Assembly: GCF_040545875.1 (NCBI RefSeq)
Contig: NZ_JBEPMR010000001.1
Strand: one strand, 5' to 3'
Length of the DNA stretch: 64,000 nt
DNA from: Faecalicatena_A orotica
GTDB taxonomy: Bacteria > Bacillota > Clostridia > Lachnospirales > Lachnospiraceae
Shown here one piece after another: positions 51,280-58,919 of this stretch. A program made the translations under genes and the position numbers. Every line of letters begins with the position of its first letter. Position 1 is the stretch's first letter. The notes under the pieces were generated by a model. It saw nothing but the letters and a program-made list of their open reading frames with translations, did not search any database and had not been told where the DNA came from.

Positions 51280-51902
51280 TCCAAATTCAGCTCCTTAAAC
51301 AATTCTGTTTTTACTGTAATAATATTGGTAAATACAATCCCTTTCATCCCAAGTTGAATTCCTTTGTCGATATTCTCTTTTTTATCGTCTATAAAGATAC
51401 CTTCTCCGGGATCTAAATGATATTTTTCAAAAAGAGCTAAATATATCTTTGAATCAGGTTTATTGGAGTGAACCTCATAAGAAAATACACTGCCGTCAAT
51501 AAGTTCGAAATCTTTAAACTTATCAAATATTTGTTCTTTCCATTCCTTCCCCATCGTAGATAGAATATATACTGGAATTTTATATTCTTTCAATTCTTTA
51601 AGCATCTCCCAGCTTTCATCCATATAAGTGGTAAGTTCCTCCCAATGATTGACTGTTCTTTTTATTTCCTTTATATGGCTTGGGAATCGCTTACCATATA
51701 TACCAATCAGTTCTTCATTGGTGTACATCCCTTTTTCATACTCTGCAAACTCTGGCTGATGGAATACTTCACTAACGAGTTGTTCCGCAGTATCTTTCTC
51801 ATAAATCTGTTGTAAATACTCTCTGTGTGTCGCTTTTAAAAGAACATTTCCAATATCAAATACAACATACTTTGTCTGTGAATTATTATTCATCGTCCCC
51901 AT
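51276..51902 (-). CDS. HAD-superfamily phosphatase
   Basis: About 208 residues. VVFDIGNVLLKATHREYL holds the nucleophile Asp, though with DIGN in place of DxDG as in the YihX/HAD-IA epoxide-hydrolase-like subgroup. PVYILSTMGKEW is motif II, the Lys lies in SNKPDSKIYLALF, and IFIDDKKENIDKG is motif IV. It is probably a sugar-phosphate phosphatase in the PTS pathway. ATG 51902 or ATG 51893 could be the start; the gene overlaps the EIIA gene end either way. Confidence 0.85.
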   Translation of the reverse strand: MGTMNNNSQTKYVVFDIGNVLLKATHREYLQQIYEKDTAEQLVSEVFHQPEFAEYEKGMYTNEELIGIYGKRFPSHIKEIKRTVNHWEELTTYMDESWEMLKELKEYKIPVYILSTMGKEWKEQIFDKFKDFELIDGSVFSYEVHSNKPDSKIYLALFEKYHLDPGEGIFIDDKKENIDKGIQLGMKGIVFTNIITVKTELFKELNLE

Positions 51903-52302
51903 TCTGTCGTTCCGCTTTTCCGCTCCTTATTCCATCAATCCCGGCTTTTTTTACAGTTTCTGCAAGGCTTAATAAATCCATTGTTCCTTTTGACATAAGC
52001 GCTTCTACCAGCATGGGCAGGTTTAGACCTGTTACGATTTCTGCTGCATGACTTTTCTGTGCTATCATGAACGAGGCATTAAAAGGCGTGCCGCCGAACA
52101 AGTCAACCAAAAATAAAACACCATCCTCCGAATTCAGTTCTCCAACTGCTTCTTCAAGTTTTATCTTTAGCATCTGTCCGTCCTCATTCTCAAAAAATGG
52201 CACCGCCTTAACGTTTTCTTGTTTTCCAAAGATCATTTCTGCAGAATCAAGTAATGACTGGGCTGCCTCCTTATGTGTAACTGCTATAACTCCTATACTC
52301 AT
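51886..52302 (-). CDS. PTS system mannose-family EIIA component
   Basis: A 138-residue EIIA of the mannose family. His10 in GVIAVTHKEAAQSLLDS is the expected phosphorylation site, and VLFLVDLFGGTPFNASFMIAQ is the conserved second block. It accepts phosphate from HPr and passes it to the EIIB encoded at 53258. Unlike E. coli ManX, the A and B domains are separate genes with a TIM-barrel gene between them. Confidence 0.93.
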   Translation of the reverse strand: MSIGVIAVTHKEAAQSLLDSAEMIFGKQENVKAVPFFENEDGQMLKIKLEEAVGELNSEDGVLFLVDLFGGTPFNASFMIAQKSHAAEIVTGLNLPMLVEALMSKGTMDLLSLAETVKKAGIDGIRSGKAERQNGDDE

Positions 52303-52328
52303 TCGATTGCTCCTTCATCTAACATATC

Positions 52329-53249
52329 CTACTTCCAATCCGACGTAAAGTACCCATTTTCCTGAATTTTTTCTAGGCTTTCCCAGAACATAATAGAATT
52401 TTTTATTCCCACGACCCGGTCTACATAAGGCCATCTAAAGAATTCATACGTTGCTGTCCCTTGATAACCAATGTCCTTTAAAGCCCTGATGATACTAATC
52501 CATTCTAAATTGCCGAAGCCTATAGGCAAATGTTGATCTTCCTTTCCATTATTGTCATGTAAATGTACTTCAAATAGTTTACTACCCATTCTCCTGATGG
52601 TCTCCGGTATATCCACATGATCAAGATTGGCATGCCCACTGTCCAAGCAATATCCGACATTGTCTAAGGCAACTCCTTCAACCAGGCCAATTAATTCTTC
52701 TACATTGCTATAAAAACGACCCTGGAATAAATTTTCAACAGCTATTTTTATATCATATTTGGCTGCTAATTTTCCAAAATGGCGAAGATTCTCAATTAGC
52801 ATGGCATGAGTTTTTTCTCTCCCCCATTTATCAACAGCTTTTTGATGAGCTATTTTGTTGCATTTAAAGCCCCCTTCACCATATGTTCCCGGATGAACCA
52901 CAATACTGCCTGGTTTACAATCCGCAAAAATCTTCAGTGTTCTTTCCATATAAAATCTTACTTTATTTTGTGATTCGTCATAACAATCCAGTACTGATCC
53001 GACAAAATGAAACGATGACATTTTGATATCCATTTCTTTCATTCGCCGCGATAATATTTTTGCAAATAGGATATCGTCTTCATCAGACTGGGGATAAACG
53101 TCGTCATTGCACCAAGTATTAAAATATTTAATTCCAAGTGATTTCATTAATGTAAATGCTTCTAATGCCCGTTTTTCAGAAAACATTTTATTTCCATTTA
53201 CTTCTTCTTTAAAATCAAAATGTAATGAGATATCAAATTGTGTTTTCAT
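52329..53249 (-). CDS. Sugar phosphate isomerase/epimerase-like TIM barrel protein (first copy)
   Basis: A 306-residue xylose-isomerase-like TIM barrel: SSFHFVGSVLDC, SIVVHPGTYG, IAVENLFQG, VGYCLDSGHANLDH, FEVHLHDNNGKEDQHLPIGFGNLEW and TYEFFRWPY place the usual Glu, Asp and His metal ligands. It sits between the EIIB and EIIA genes of the PTS operon, so the substrate is probably the phosphorylated import product. The reaction (epimerase, isomerase or dehydratase) cannot be told from sequence. Confidence 0.87.
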   Translation of the reverse strand: MKTQFDISLHFDFKEEVNGNKMFSEKRALEAFTLMKSLGIKYFNTWCNDDVYPQSDEDDILFAKILSRRMKEMDIKMSSFHFVGSVLDCYDESQNKVRFYMERTLKIFADCKPGSIVVHPGTYGEGGFKCNKIAHQKAVDKWGREKTHAMLIENLRHFGKLAAKYDIKIAVENLFQGRFYSNVEELIGLVEGVALDNVGYCLDSGHANLDHVDIPETIRRMGSKLFEVHLHDNNGKEDQHLPIGFGNLEWISIIRALKDIGYQGTATYEFFRWPYVDRVVGIKNSIMFWESLEKIQENGYFTSDWK

Positions 53250-53257
53250 AGGGCCAC

Positions 53258-53740
53258 CTACAATAGATCTTTAATTTTTTTCGCTTTATCTTCAGGCGCC
53301 ATCTGCACAGTTATATCTACCCCTCTGCTTAACAATTCTTTAAAAATTTCTTCTTCCTCCTGTGTAATACTAATAGAAGAGGTTATTACCCTTGTATTAT
53401 CACGCGTAGCCATGTTACCAACATTAATTGCCTTAATATCAATACCATTATCCATAAGGTATTTTAAGTAATACGGCGTTTTAACTAACAGGAGTACCCT
53501 CTGATTTGCATATTTGCCCGTTTTGATATTTTCAAGTGCTTTCTCCTTGGCTAACAATGATGTAGCTACTCCGGCCGGTGCCACCATGCGGAGCAGCTCT
53601 TTCTGCATATCATCAACAGCAACCTCATCATCTATCACCATGATTCTGGATGCCTGTAAATAGCCTGTCCAGAATCCCGCAACCTGTCCGTGAATAAGTC
53701 TTGTATCAATTCTAATGTGCACAAAACCTTTTAACTCCAT
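53258..53740 (-). CDS. PTS system mannose-family EIIB component
   Basis: A 160-residue EIIB. His17 in RIDTRLIHGQVAGFW is the active-site phosphohistidine of the family. Further conserved blocks are IMVIDDEVAVDD and INVGNMATRDNTR. It takes phosphate from EIIA and gives it to the sugar translocated by EIIC/EIID. It is preceded by the EIID gene and followed 8 bases later by the TIM-barrel gene. Confidence 0.94.
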   Translation of the reverse strand: MELKGFVHIRIDTRLIHGQVAGFWTGYLQASRIMVIDDEVAVDDMQKELLRMVAPAGVATSLLAKEKALENIKTGKYANQRVLLLVKTPYYLKYLMDNGIDIKAINVGNMATRDNTRVITSSISITQEEEEIFKELLSRGVDITVQMAPEDKAKKIKDLL

Positions 53741-53801
53741 TCTTTTATCCCTCTCTTTTTTGGTATAATCTGTTTTATATGAAACCTGCTTATTTTGAAA
53801 G

Positions 53802-54632
53802 CTATCCCATAATGTTTAATGCATTCAAAATCACGCATAGAGCCATAACAATGAAAATAACACGTGTAGAATTCATATTTTTACGCCCCAGCAGCCAATA
53901 AACAAAACAGACAATACCAACAGGAATGATGTTCGGCATCATTGGATCAAATATTTGTTCTTGAATATTAATAACATTTTCTCCAATCTGGGGCTGCAAA
54001 GTAACTGTTGCTTTTATTACTGAGGGGACTAATGCTCCAACTACAGTTATCCCCAGAATAGTAGCTGCATTTGTGATTTTCTTTAACGCTCCGCTAACTG
54101 TAGATACTGCTTTCTTTCCCTGCGCATATGCTAAATGTGTAAACCACCTTGCAAACCCTAATTTTACAAATCCAGCCAACAGCCACAGAATAACCCCGAT
54201 GGGGTTTCCTTCCAAAGCCATGTATGTAGCAATGGAACCAAGAATTGTATTAATAGTGACAGAAAAAAATGTGTCTCCGATACCCGCCAAAGGACCCATG
54301 AGTCCCGTTTTTAGTGCCGGAATCATATCCTTGGCTTTGTATCCCTGCTCTGCTTCAACTGCCATGTCAGCACCAATAACAAAACCTCCGGTCGTAACAT
54401 TCGTGTTGTAGTACTGTGAATGCAGCTTAACCATTTCTTTTAATTCAGCAGGATCCTTGTAATTTTTCTTTAAAAATGGCAGCATTGTACAGCAATATCC
54501 CAATCCCTGCATTGTCTCATAGTTCCATCCTGCCTGTGATCTCGTTATCCATCGAAACCAGGCTCTGTCAATATCCTTTTTTGTGATTTCAATTTCTTCC
54601 TGAGGCCGATTATTATCATTTGTATTATTCAT
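53802..54632 (-). CDS. PTS system mannose-family EIID component
   Basis: About 276 residues. MQGLGYCCTMLPFLKK, HSQYYNTNVTTGGFVIGADMAVEAEQ and GLMGPLAGIGDTFFSVTINTILGSIA match ManZ-type EIID proteins, with a membrane-embedded C-terminal part. Together with EIIC it forms the sugar channel. AGGAGG lies inside the longer reading, before ATG 54632, which overlaps the end of the EIIC gene by 8 bases. Confidence 0.93.
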   Translation of the reverse strand: MNNTNDNNRPQEEIEITKKDIDRAWFRWITRSQAGWNYETMQGLGYCCTMLPFLKKNYKDPAELKEMVKLHSQYYNTNVTTGGFVIGADMAVEAEQGYKAKDMIPALKTGLMGPLAGIGDTFFSVTINTILGSIATYMALEGNPIGVILWLLAGFVKLGFARWFTHLAYAQGKKAVSTVSGALKKITNAATILGITVVGALVPSVIKATVTLQPQIGENVINIQEQIFDPMMPNIIPVGIVCFVYWLLGRKNMNSTRVIFIVMALCVILNALNIMG

Positions 54633-55404
54633 CTTCATTACCTCCTGCATTCGCCTGAACTACTGCCGGCTCCCTTTCTGAATCCCTCTGATAAGTAACT
54701 ACTGCTATTACAATTCCGATCAAAGCTACCCCCAACATTGGCATGTTTACATAAGAGAACAATACAAATCCCAAAATTAAATATGGAAAATATTTCTTCA
54801 CTGGCATAAATTTAAGCAGCATCGATATACCTACTGCCGGTAAAACTACTCCTGCAAATTTAAGTCCGGAGAGCAGCCAGTCCGGCGATACATCCAAAAT
54901 GGCCTGTACAAATGAAGAGCCAAAGGTAAGGGCCAGAAAAACAGGAAGCCCACGGGATGCCCCCCAGCCGATCATACCGCAAAAATTGTATCTGTCTAAT
55001 AGATGATATTGCTCTTTCTCAATCGCTGCCTGAGCTTTCTTATTCCAGAAGATATTTACAGTCCTAGCTATGATATCCAGCTGTGTCAGCAAAAGACCTA
55101 TAGGAACTCCCAGGCCAATTGCAAAGTCAACATCTTTTCCAGCCACAATCGCCAGTGGAGTGGCAATAAGTGCTGCTGAAGTATAATCAGGAATCGTGGC
55201 CCCGCCAAAATTACTGACACCTAAAATCATCAATTGGAGTGTGGCCCCAATAATCAGCCCTGTTCCAAGATCCCCCATGACAAGGCCTGCAAAAGCGCCT
55301 GCCATCATAGGTTTATTCAATTCAAATTTCGTATTCAGTCCATCATATATACCAATGATAGAATACAAAGTTAATAATATAATTTGCCAAACCTGAATAT
55401 GCAT
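54625..55404 (-). CDS. PTS system mannose-family EIIC component
   Basis: A 259-residue membrane protein with about 7-8 helices. NKPMMAGAFAGLVMGDLGTGLIIG and MILGVSNFGGATIPDYTSAALIATPLAI are diagnostic of ManY/SorC EIIC. It is the first gene of the leftward operon EIIC, EIID, EIIB, TIM barrel, EIIA, HAD, TIM barrel, RpiR. The operon shape resembles PTS systems for unusual amino sugars or sugar acids, but the substrate is not deducible. TAGGAGG precedes ATG 55404. Confidence 0.93.
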   Translation of the reverse strand: MHIQVWQIILLTLYSIIGIYDGLNTKFELNKPMMAGAFAGLVMGDLGTGLIIGATLQLMILGVSNFGGATIPDYTSAALIATPLAIVAGKDVDFAIGLGVPIGLLLTQLDIIARTVNIFWNKKAQAAIEKEQYHLLDRYNFCGMIGWGASRGLPVFLALTFGSSFVQAILDVSPDWLLSGLKFAGVVLPAVGISMLLKFMPVKKYFPYLILGFVLFSYVNMPMLGVALIGIVIAVVTYQRDSEREPAVVQANAGGNEDE

Positions 55405-55481
55405 AAATTCCTCCTACTCTTCCTTTTTGAATCCTTCATAATTTGAATTATTCAATTTTTAAACGACATTTTTATCCGCCC

Positions 55482-55525
55482 CTGCATACGAAACTCTGCA
55501 TATGAAAACTTGACAAATGTATCAA
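55482..55525 (-). promoter_or_regulatory. PTS operon promoter overlapped by tandem direct repeats
   Basis: On minus, TTGATA (55525-55520), 17 bases, TATGCA (55502-55497). Two adjoining direct repeats, CTGCATACGAAACT (55482-55495) and CTGCATATGAAAACT (55496-55510), cover the -10 and the start region, a likely repressor site, perhaps for an RpiR protein. Confidence 0.5.
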
Positions 55526-55769
55526 AAAGTGCTACATTTTGCTCTATAGCTATAAGTAAATAGTGTTTCCTGCTTATTGAGTCTTATAGCTGTACAGTTG
55601 GGCGGATCTGTTCCCAAACCTTTTCTTATCGGAAATAAAGATGTTATCTCTAAGGTGTTCATCCATGGGCCAACATGGTACTACAATTTTTAGAATAGTA
55701 TAAGTGATTAATCTACATCTTTTATAATGGTTACCAGAGGGCTTAAGAATCCGCCCAGTCTTTCATTTT
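55510..55769 (+). other. Intergenic region with an opposing promoter and repeated ATCCGCCC
   Basis: No gene is seen in 55405-55769. TTGACA (55510-55515), 17 bases, TACATT (55533-55538) forms a rightward promoter overlapping the leftward PTS promoter, but no rightward gene follows. AGCTATAAG/CTTATAGCT (55548-55556, 55583-55591) is an inverted repeat. ATCCGCCC occurs at 55474 and 55749 and inverted at 55600. Confidence 0.4.
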
Positions 55770-56612
55770 TTATCCAATAGAAGTGTAAACATCCCTTATC
55801 ATTTTCAAACGATGCTTTAAATCTTTCTTGATTATTCCTAAAAATAAGATATCAACAATTGAGAAAAATGCTATTCTGGAACTCATTGCCGCGGTTCTGA
55901 ATATAGTTTCATTAGAGATTATCTCCAGCTTTAAACCAGCAAGCTTTCCCATCGTACTTTTTACATTTTTAGTTACTAGAATTATTTTTGCATTATTTTT
56001 TTTAGCATTCTGTAATATCCTGACTATTTCCTTGGTTTCCCCGCTAAAAGAAAACACAATGAATAGTGCTTGTTTGTCTGCCGACAAGGATGCTGCTTCT
56101 ACCGACTCCAAATCTTGATACCATAATACAGGTAATCCCAGCTTCATCAGTTTACTAGATAAATCTTGTGCAGGCAGGGTTGATGAACCTTTTCCACAAA
56201 TGTAAATTCTTGGTGAACTGTCTATCCATTCGATTGCCTGATTAAACGAGTCTAAATCCATGATGTCGAAAGATTTTGTCAAGGCAGATATAGATTCGGA
56301 TACAATTGCTTTTGCCACATCCTCCAGTGGTGCCTCCAATGATATATCATCGTGGGTTAACGGAAGAATATTTTCATCTCTTACAAAAGATTGGCTCAAC
56401 TGAATTTTGAAATCCATAAATCCGTTGAATCCGCATTTCTTAACAAATTTTATAATCGTAGATTGACCAACACCCAATTCTTCTGCTACTTCTGTCGAAC
56501 TCATCTGAGAGAAATTGTGCCCCTTATTCAAAATATATGTTGCAATTTTCTTCTCTGTCTGAGTAAATTCTGAGTCTTTTCTTGATAATTCTTTTCTGAT
56601 ATCAATACCCAT
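55770..56612 (-). CDS. RpiR-family regulator (HTH plus SIS domain), second copy
   Basis: A 280-residue protein. The N-terminal HTH is TQTEKKIATYILNKGHNFSQ with MSSTEVAEELGVGQSTIIKFVKKCGFNGFMDFK. The SIS domain has RIYICGKGSSTLPAQDLSSKL and ALFIVFSFSGETKEIVRIL. It is divergent from nothing: it reads toward the PTS operon, 365 bases upstream of it, and may repress or activate it in response to a sugar phosphate. It differs clearly in sequence from the RpiR protein at 49689, so the operon is bracketed by two paralogous regulators. Confidence 0.9.
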   Translation of the reverse strand: MGIDIRKELSRKDSEFTQTEKKIATYILNKGHNFSQMSSTEVAEELGVGQSTIIKFVKKCGFNGFMDFKIQLSQSFVRDENILPLTHDDISLEAPLEDVAKAIVSESISALTKSFDIMDLDSFNQAIEWIDSSPRIYICGKGSSTLPAQDLSSKLMKLGLPVLWYQDLESVEAASLSADKQALFIVFSFSGETKEIVRILQNAKKNNAKIILVTKNVKSTMGKLAGLKLEIISNETIFRTAAMSSRIAFFSIVDILFLGIIKKDLKHRLKMIRDVYTSIG

Positions 56613-56772
56613 CTTTTTTTCCTTCCTAATGCTTGCTTAGAATATAATATCCTCCCTTCTTTTAATTTGGAATATTTTATTCTTCCGTTGTTTAAAGAAT
56701 AGCACATGTTATACAAATTGTAAATAAATAATTTTATATTTTCTTGTATCCTAATGTTAATTTTTTAAATAA

Positions 56773-56813
56773 ATACAGCCCTATTTCACTTTATATGCAA
56801 AATAGGGCTGTAT
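56773..56813 (-). terminator. Terminator after the PHP phosphoesterase gene
   Basis: ATACAGCCCTATTT (56773-56786) pairs with AAATAGGGCTGTAT (56800-56813); on minus the hairpin is followed by TTATTTAAAAAA. It lies about 60 bases after the PHP gene. Confidence 0.7.
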
Positions 56814-56871
56814 AGCTTGTATTTACTTTAATAAATATTTCTTAATATTGAATTTCAAAACGTCCATTTTA

Positions 56872-57609
56872 CTAATACAATACATTAATCGAATTCAAAT
56901 ACTCGGCAATTCGATCTTCATTAATGTTAATTATCAATTCCTCTGGAAATTTTATATCCTCGAGCATTGCAAAGGCATTATCGCATGATCCCACATCGTA
57001 TTTGGAATGTGCGTCTGAATTCACCATGATTCTGAACCCATATTTTTTACACAATTTAGCTATTGTAATGCAATTGCTAATTGATTTTTTTCTGCATTTA
57101 AATGTATGATCATTAATTTCAAAAACCTTTTTTGCTTCTCCTAATACGGGGACCACCTTTTCATAATCAAATGCAAAATTTTCAGTTCCGGCATGGCCAA
57201 TAATGTTAATGTAAGGGTTTTTGGCTAATTGCAGATACGACTCTGTATGCTGCTGTACAGTTCCGGGCCTGGTACATGATGTATGATAGGATGCAATAAC
57301 TATATCTAGTTTTTTTAACGTTTCTACAGGCATGTCTACTTCGCCTTTGAAATTCATTATATTTGCTTCAACTCCTGTTAAGACTCTAACCCCATCCACA
57401 ACTTTAGGCAGTGAAGGTAAATTTTCAAAATAGCTAAGACGGGGGGAATCCTCAGTCCCAATTGCATGGTCAGTGATTGCCAGGGCCTTTAGCCCTTTCA
57501 CTTTTGCTGCCTCAATATTTTCACCAATGGTACTATATGCATGAACAGATGCTAAACTATGGCAATGAAAATCTCCAACTAACGTGTGTATTTTTTTGAT
57601 GTATGACAT
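56872..57609 (-). CDS. PHP-domain phosphoesterase (YcdX-like)
   Basis: A 245-residue PHP-fold metal hydrolase. GDFHCHSLASVHAYS gives HxH, LAITDHAIG the next Asp-His, GVEANIMN the Glu, IASYHTSC, NIIGHAGTENF and MVNSDAHSKYDVG the remaining His and Asp ligands, consistent with a trinuclear metal site. YcdX-type members are phosphatases. The second position of the first motif is Cys (HCHS), as in YcdX. It is monocistronic, between two terminators, in the AT-rich island, and may dephosphorylate a sugar phosphate of the PTS pathway. Confidence 0.87.
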   Translation of the reverse strand: MSYIKKIHTLVGDFHCHSLASVHAYSTIGENIEAAKVKGLKALAITDHAIGTEDSPRLSYFENLPSLPKVVDGVRVLTGVEANIMNFKGEVDMPVETLKKLDIVIASYHTSCTRPGTVQQHTESYLQLAKNPYINIIGHAGTENFAFDYEKVVPVLGEAKKVFEINDHTFKCRKKSISNCITIAKLCKKYGFRIMVNSDAHSKYDVGSCDNAFAMLEDIKFPEELIININEDRIAEYLNSINVLY

Positions 57610-57651
57610 ATTTTTCCCTCTCTTTTTCTGATACTATTTATATTGATTTTA

Positions 57652-57679
57652 AGTATATGTGCTTAAAAGATTATTTCAA
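57652..57679 (-). promoter_or_regulatory. Sigma-A promoter of the PHP gene
   Basis: On minus, TTGAAA (57679-57674), 16 bases, TATACT (57657-57652), about 45 bases before the start codon. Confidence 0.6.
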
Positions 57680-57756
57680 TAGTATTCTCAGAGACTGGTT
57701 CCTGTTTCACAAAAACCTTCAAAGGGTAATATATATCTTTCAAAATACTAAAAAAA

Positions 57757-57770
57757 TGAAACTCGTTTCA
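57757..57770. promoter_or_regulatory. TGAAAC-N2-GTTTCA palindrome upstream of the PHP promoter
   Basis: TGAAACTCGTTTCA is a 14-bp palindrome about 80 bases upstream of the PHP promoter. TGAAA-type palindromes are used by some RpiR-family proteins, so it is a candidate operator for one of the two RpiR regulators nearby. This is inference. Confidence 0.35.
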
Positions 57771-57788
57771 GTATACACAAGCCTCACG

Positions 57789-57819
57789 TCAAAATATGCC
57801 GTGGAACCATCCACGGCAT
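57789..57819 (-). terminator. Terminator of the molybdopterin-binding protein gene
   Basis: TGCCGTGGA (57797-57805) pairs with TCCACGGCA (57810-57818); on minus the hairpin is followed by TATTTTG. Confidence 0.75.
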
Positions 57820-57878
57820 TCGTAAATTTTAATATTTTGACTATATAGTATATCCTCTTCCTTTCTTCCAGACGTCGC

Positions 57879-58898
57879 TTAGCCTTTCCCAAACCCACAG
57901 TTGGGATATGTACAGGTCTCGCAGTTCAGGCACAGACCGCCCTGTCCCAGTACGGTAAAGTCCCCGATCCCCAGACGTTCTCCTGCCACGATTCTTGGCA
58001 GGACCAGATCGAATATCGTCCGTCTTGCGTACATGACACAGCCCGGCAGTCCCATCACAGGGACTTCTCCCGCGTATGCCAGCATGAACATCGCCCCCGG
58101 CAGGACCGGTGCGCCATATGTAATCACTTCGTCGGCTGCATTGCGTATGGAAAGAGGCGTCCTGTCATCCGGGTCAACGCTCATCCCACCTGTACAGACT
58201 ACCATATCCACGTCCTGTTCCAGCCAGTTTTTAATCGCTCCTGTCACCATATCCGAGTCATCATTACATACAGTATTCCCAAGCACCTCCACGCCGCATT
58301 CTTCCAGTTTTTCAACCACGACCGGTGTAAAACTGTCCTGAATCCGTCCGTGATATACTTCACTTCCGGTTGTTACAATTCCCGCCTTCATCTTCTTGAA
58401 AGGCAGGATCTGGAATACCGGTGTTTCACCGCAGGATTCTTTCACCCGGTTCATCTTTTCTTCTTCGATGACCAGAGGAACAACCCGCATACCTGCGATT
58501 TTATCGCCCTTCTTAACCGCAAAATTCCCGTGGCGGGAGGCAATCACGATCTGGCCCATTGCATTGAGCATATTTAATTTTTCCCGGTCTACCTTCAGCA
58601 GCCCGTCGCAGGCAGCCTTCAGGTCAATCTTCCCTTCTTTTGCCTCGGAAGGTTCCATATAATCGCCCTGACACACCTGGCGCAGTACCTCCGCCGCGTC
58701 GTTTTCGTGGAGCATCCCTTCCTGCTTTTCCCATACATAAAGATTTTCTTTTCCCACAGAAAGCAGGACCGGGATATCTTCCTTCGTTACGACATGTCCT
58801 TTTCTGAATACCGCATCTTTTGTCACACCGCGGATGATCTGCGTGATGTCATGACACAGCACGCAGCCTTCCGCTTCTTCCGTTCTGATCAGCTTCAT
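57879..58898 (-). CDS. Molybdopterin-binding protein with C-terminal Cys-rich tail
   Basis: A 339-residue protein. Residues 160-310 contain a MoCF-biosynthesis (MoeA/MogA-like) domain: AGIVTTGSEVYHGRIQDS, VVCTGGMSVDPDDRTP and PGAMFMLAYAGEVPVMGLPG. The N-terminal 150 residues are MoeA-domain-like and include the opening VLCHDITQII. The last 17 residues, GLCLNCETCTYPNCGFGKG, add four cysteines that could bind Fe-S or zinc. Such proteins are found near molybdenum hydroxylases in clostridia. It could process cofactor for the XDH enzymes encoded 12-35 kb away. The exact step is not known. Confidence 0.82.
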   Translation of the reverse strand: MKLIRTEEAEGCVLCHDITQIIRGVTKDAVFRKGHVVTKEDIPVLLSVGKENLYVWEKQEGMLHENDAAEVLRQVCQGDYMEPSEAKEGKIDLKAACDGLLKVDREKLNMLNAMGQIVIASRHGNFAVKKGDKIAGMRVVPLVIEEEKMNRVKESCGETPVFQILPFKKMKAGIVTTGSEVYHGRIQDSFTPVVVEKLEECGVEVLGNTVCNDDSDMVTGAIKNWLEQDVDMVVCTGGMSVDPDDRTPLSIRNAADEVITYGAPVLPGAMFMLAYAGEVPVMGLPGCVMYARRTIFDLVLPRIVAGERLGIGDFTVLGQGGLCLNCETCTYPNCGFGKG

Positions 58899-58919
58899 AA
58901 GATAAGTCTCCTTCTATTT

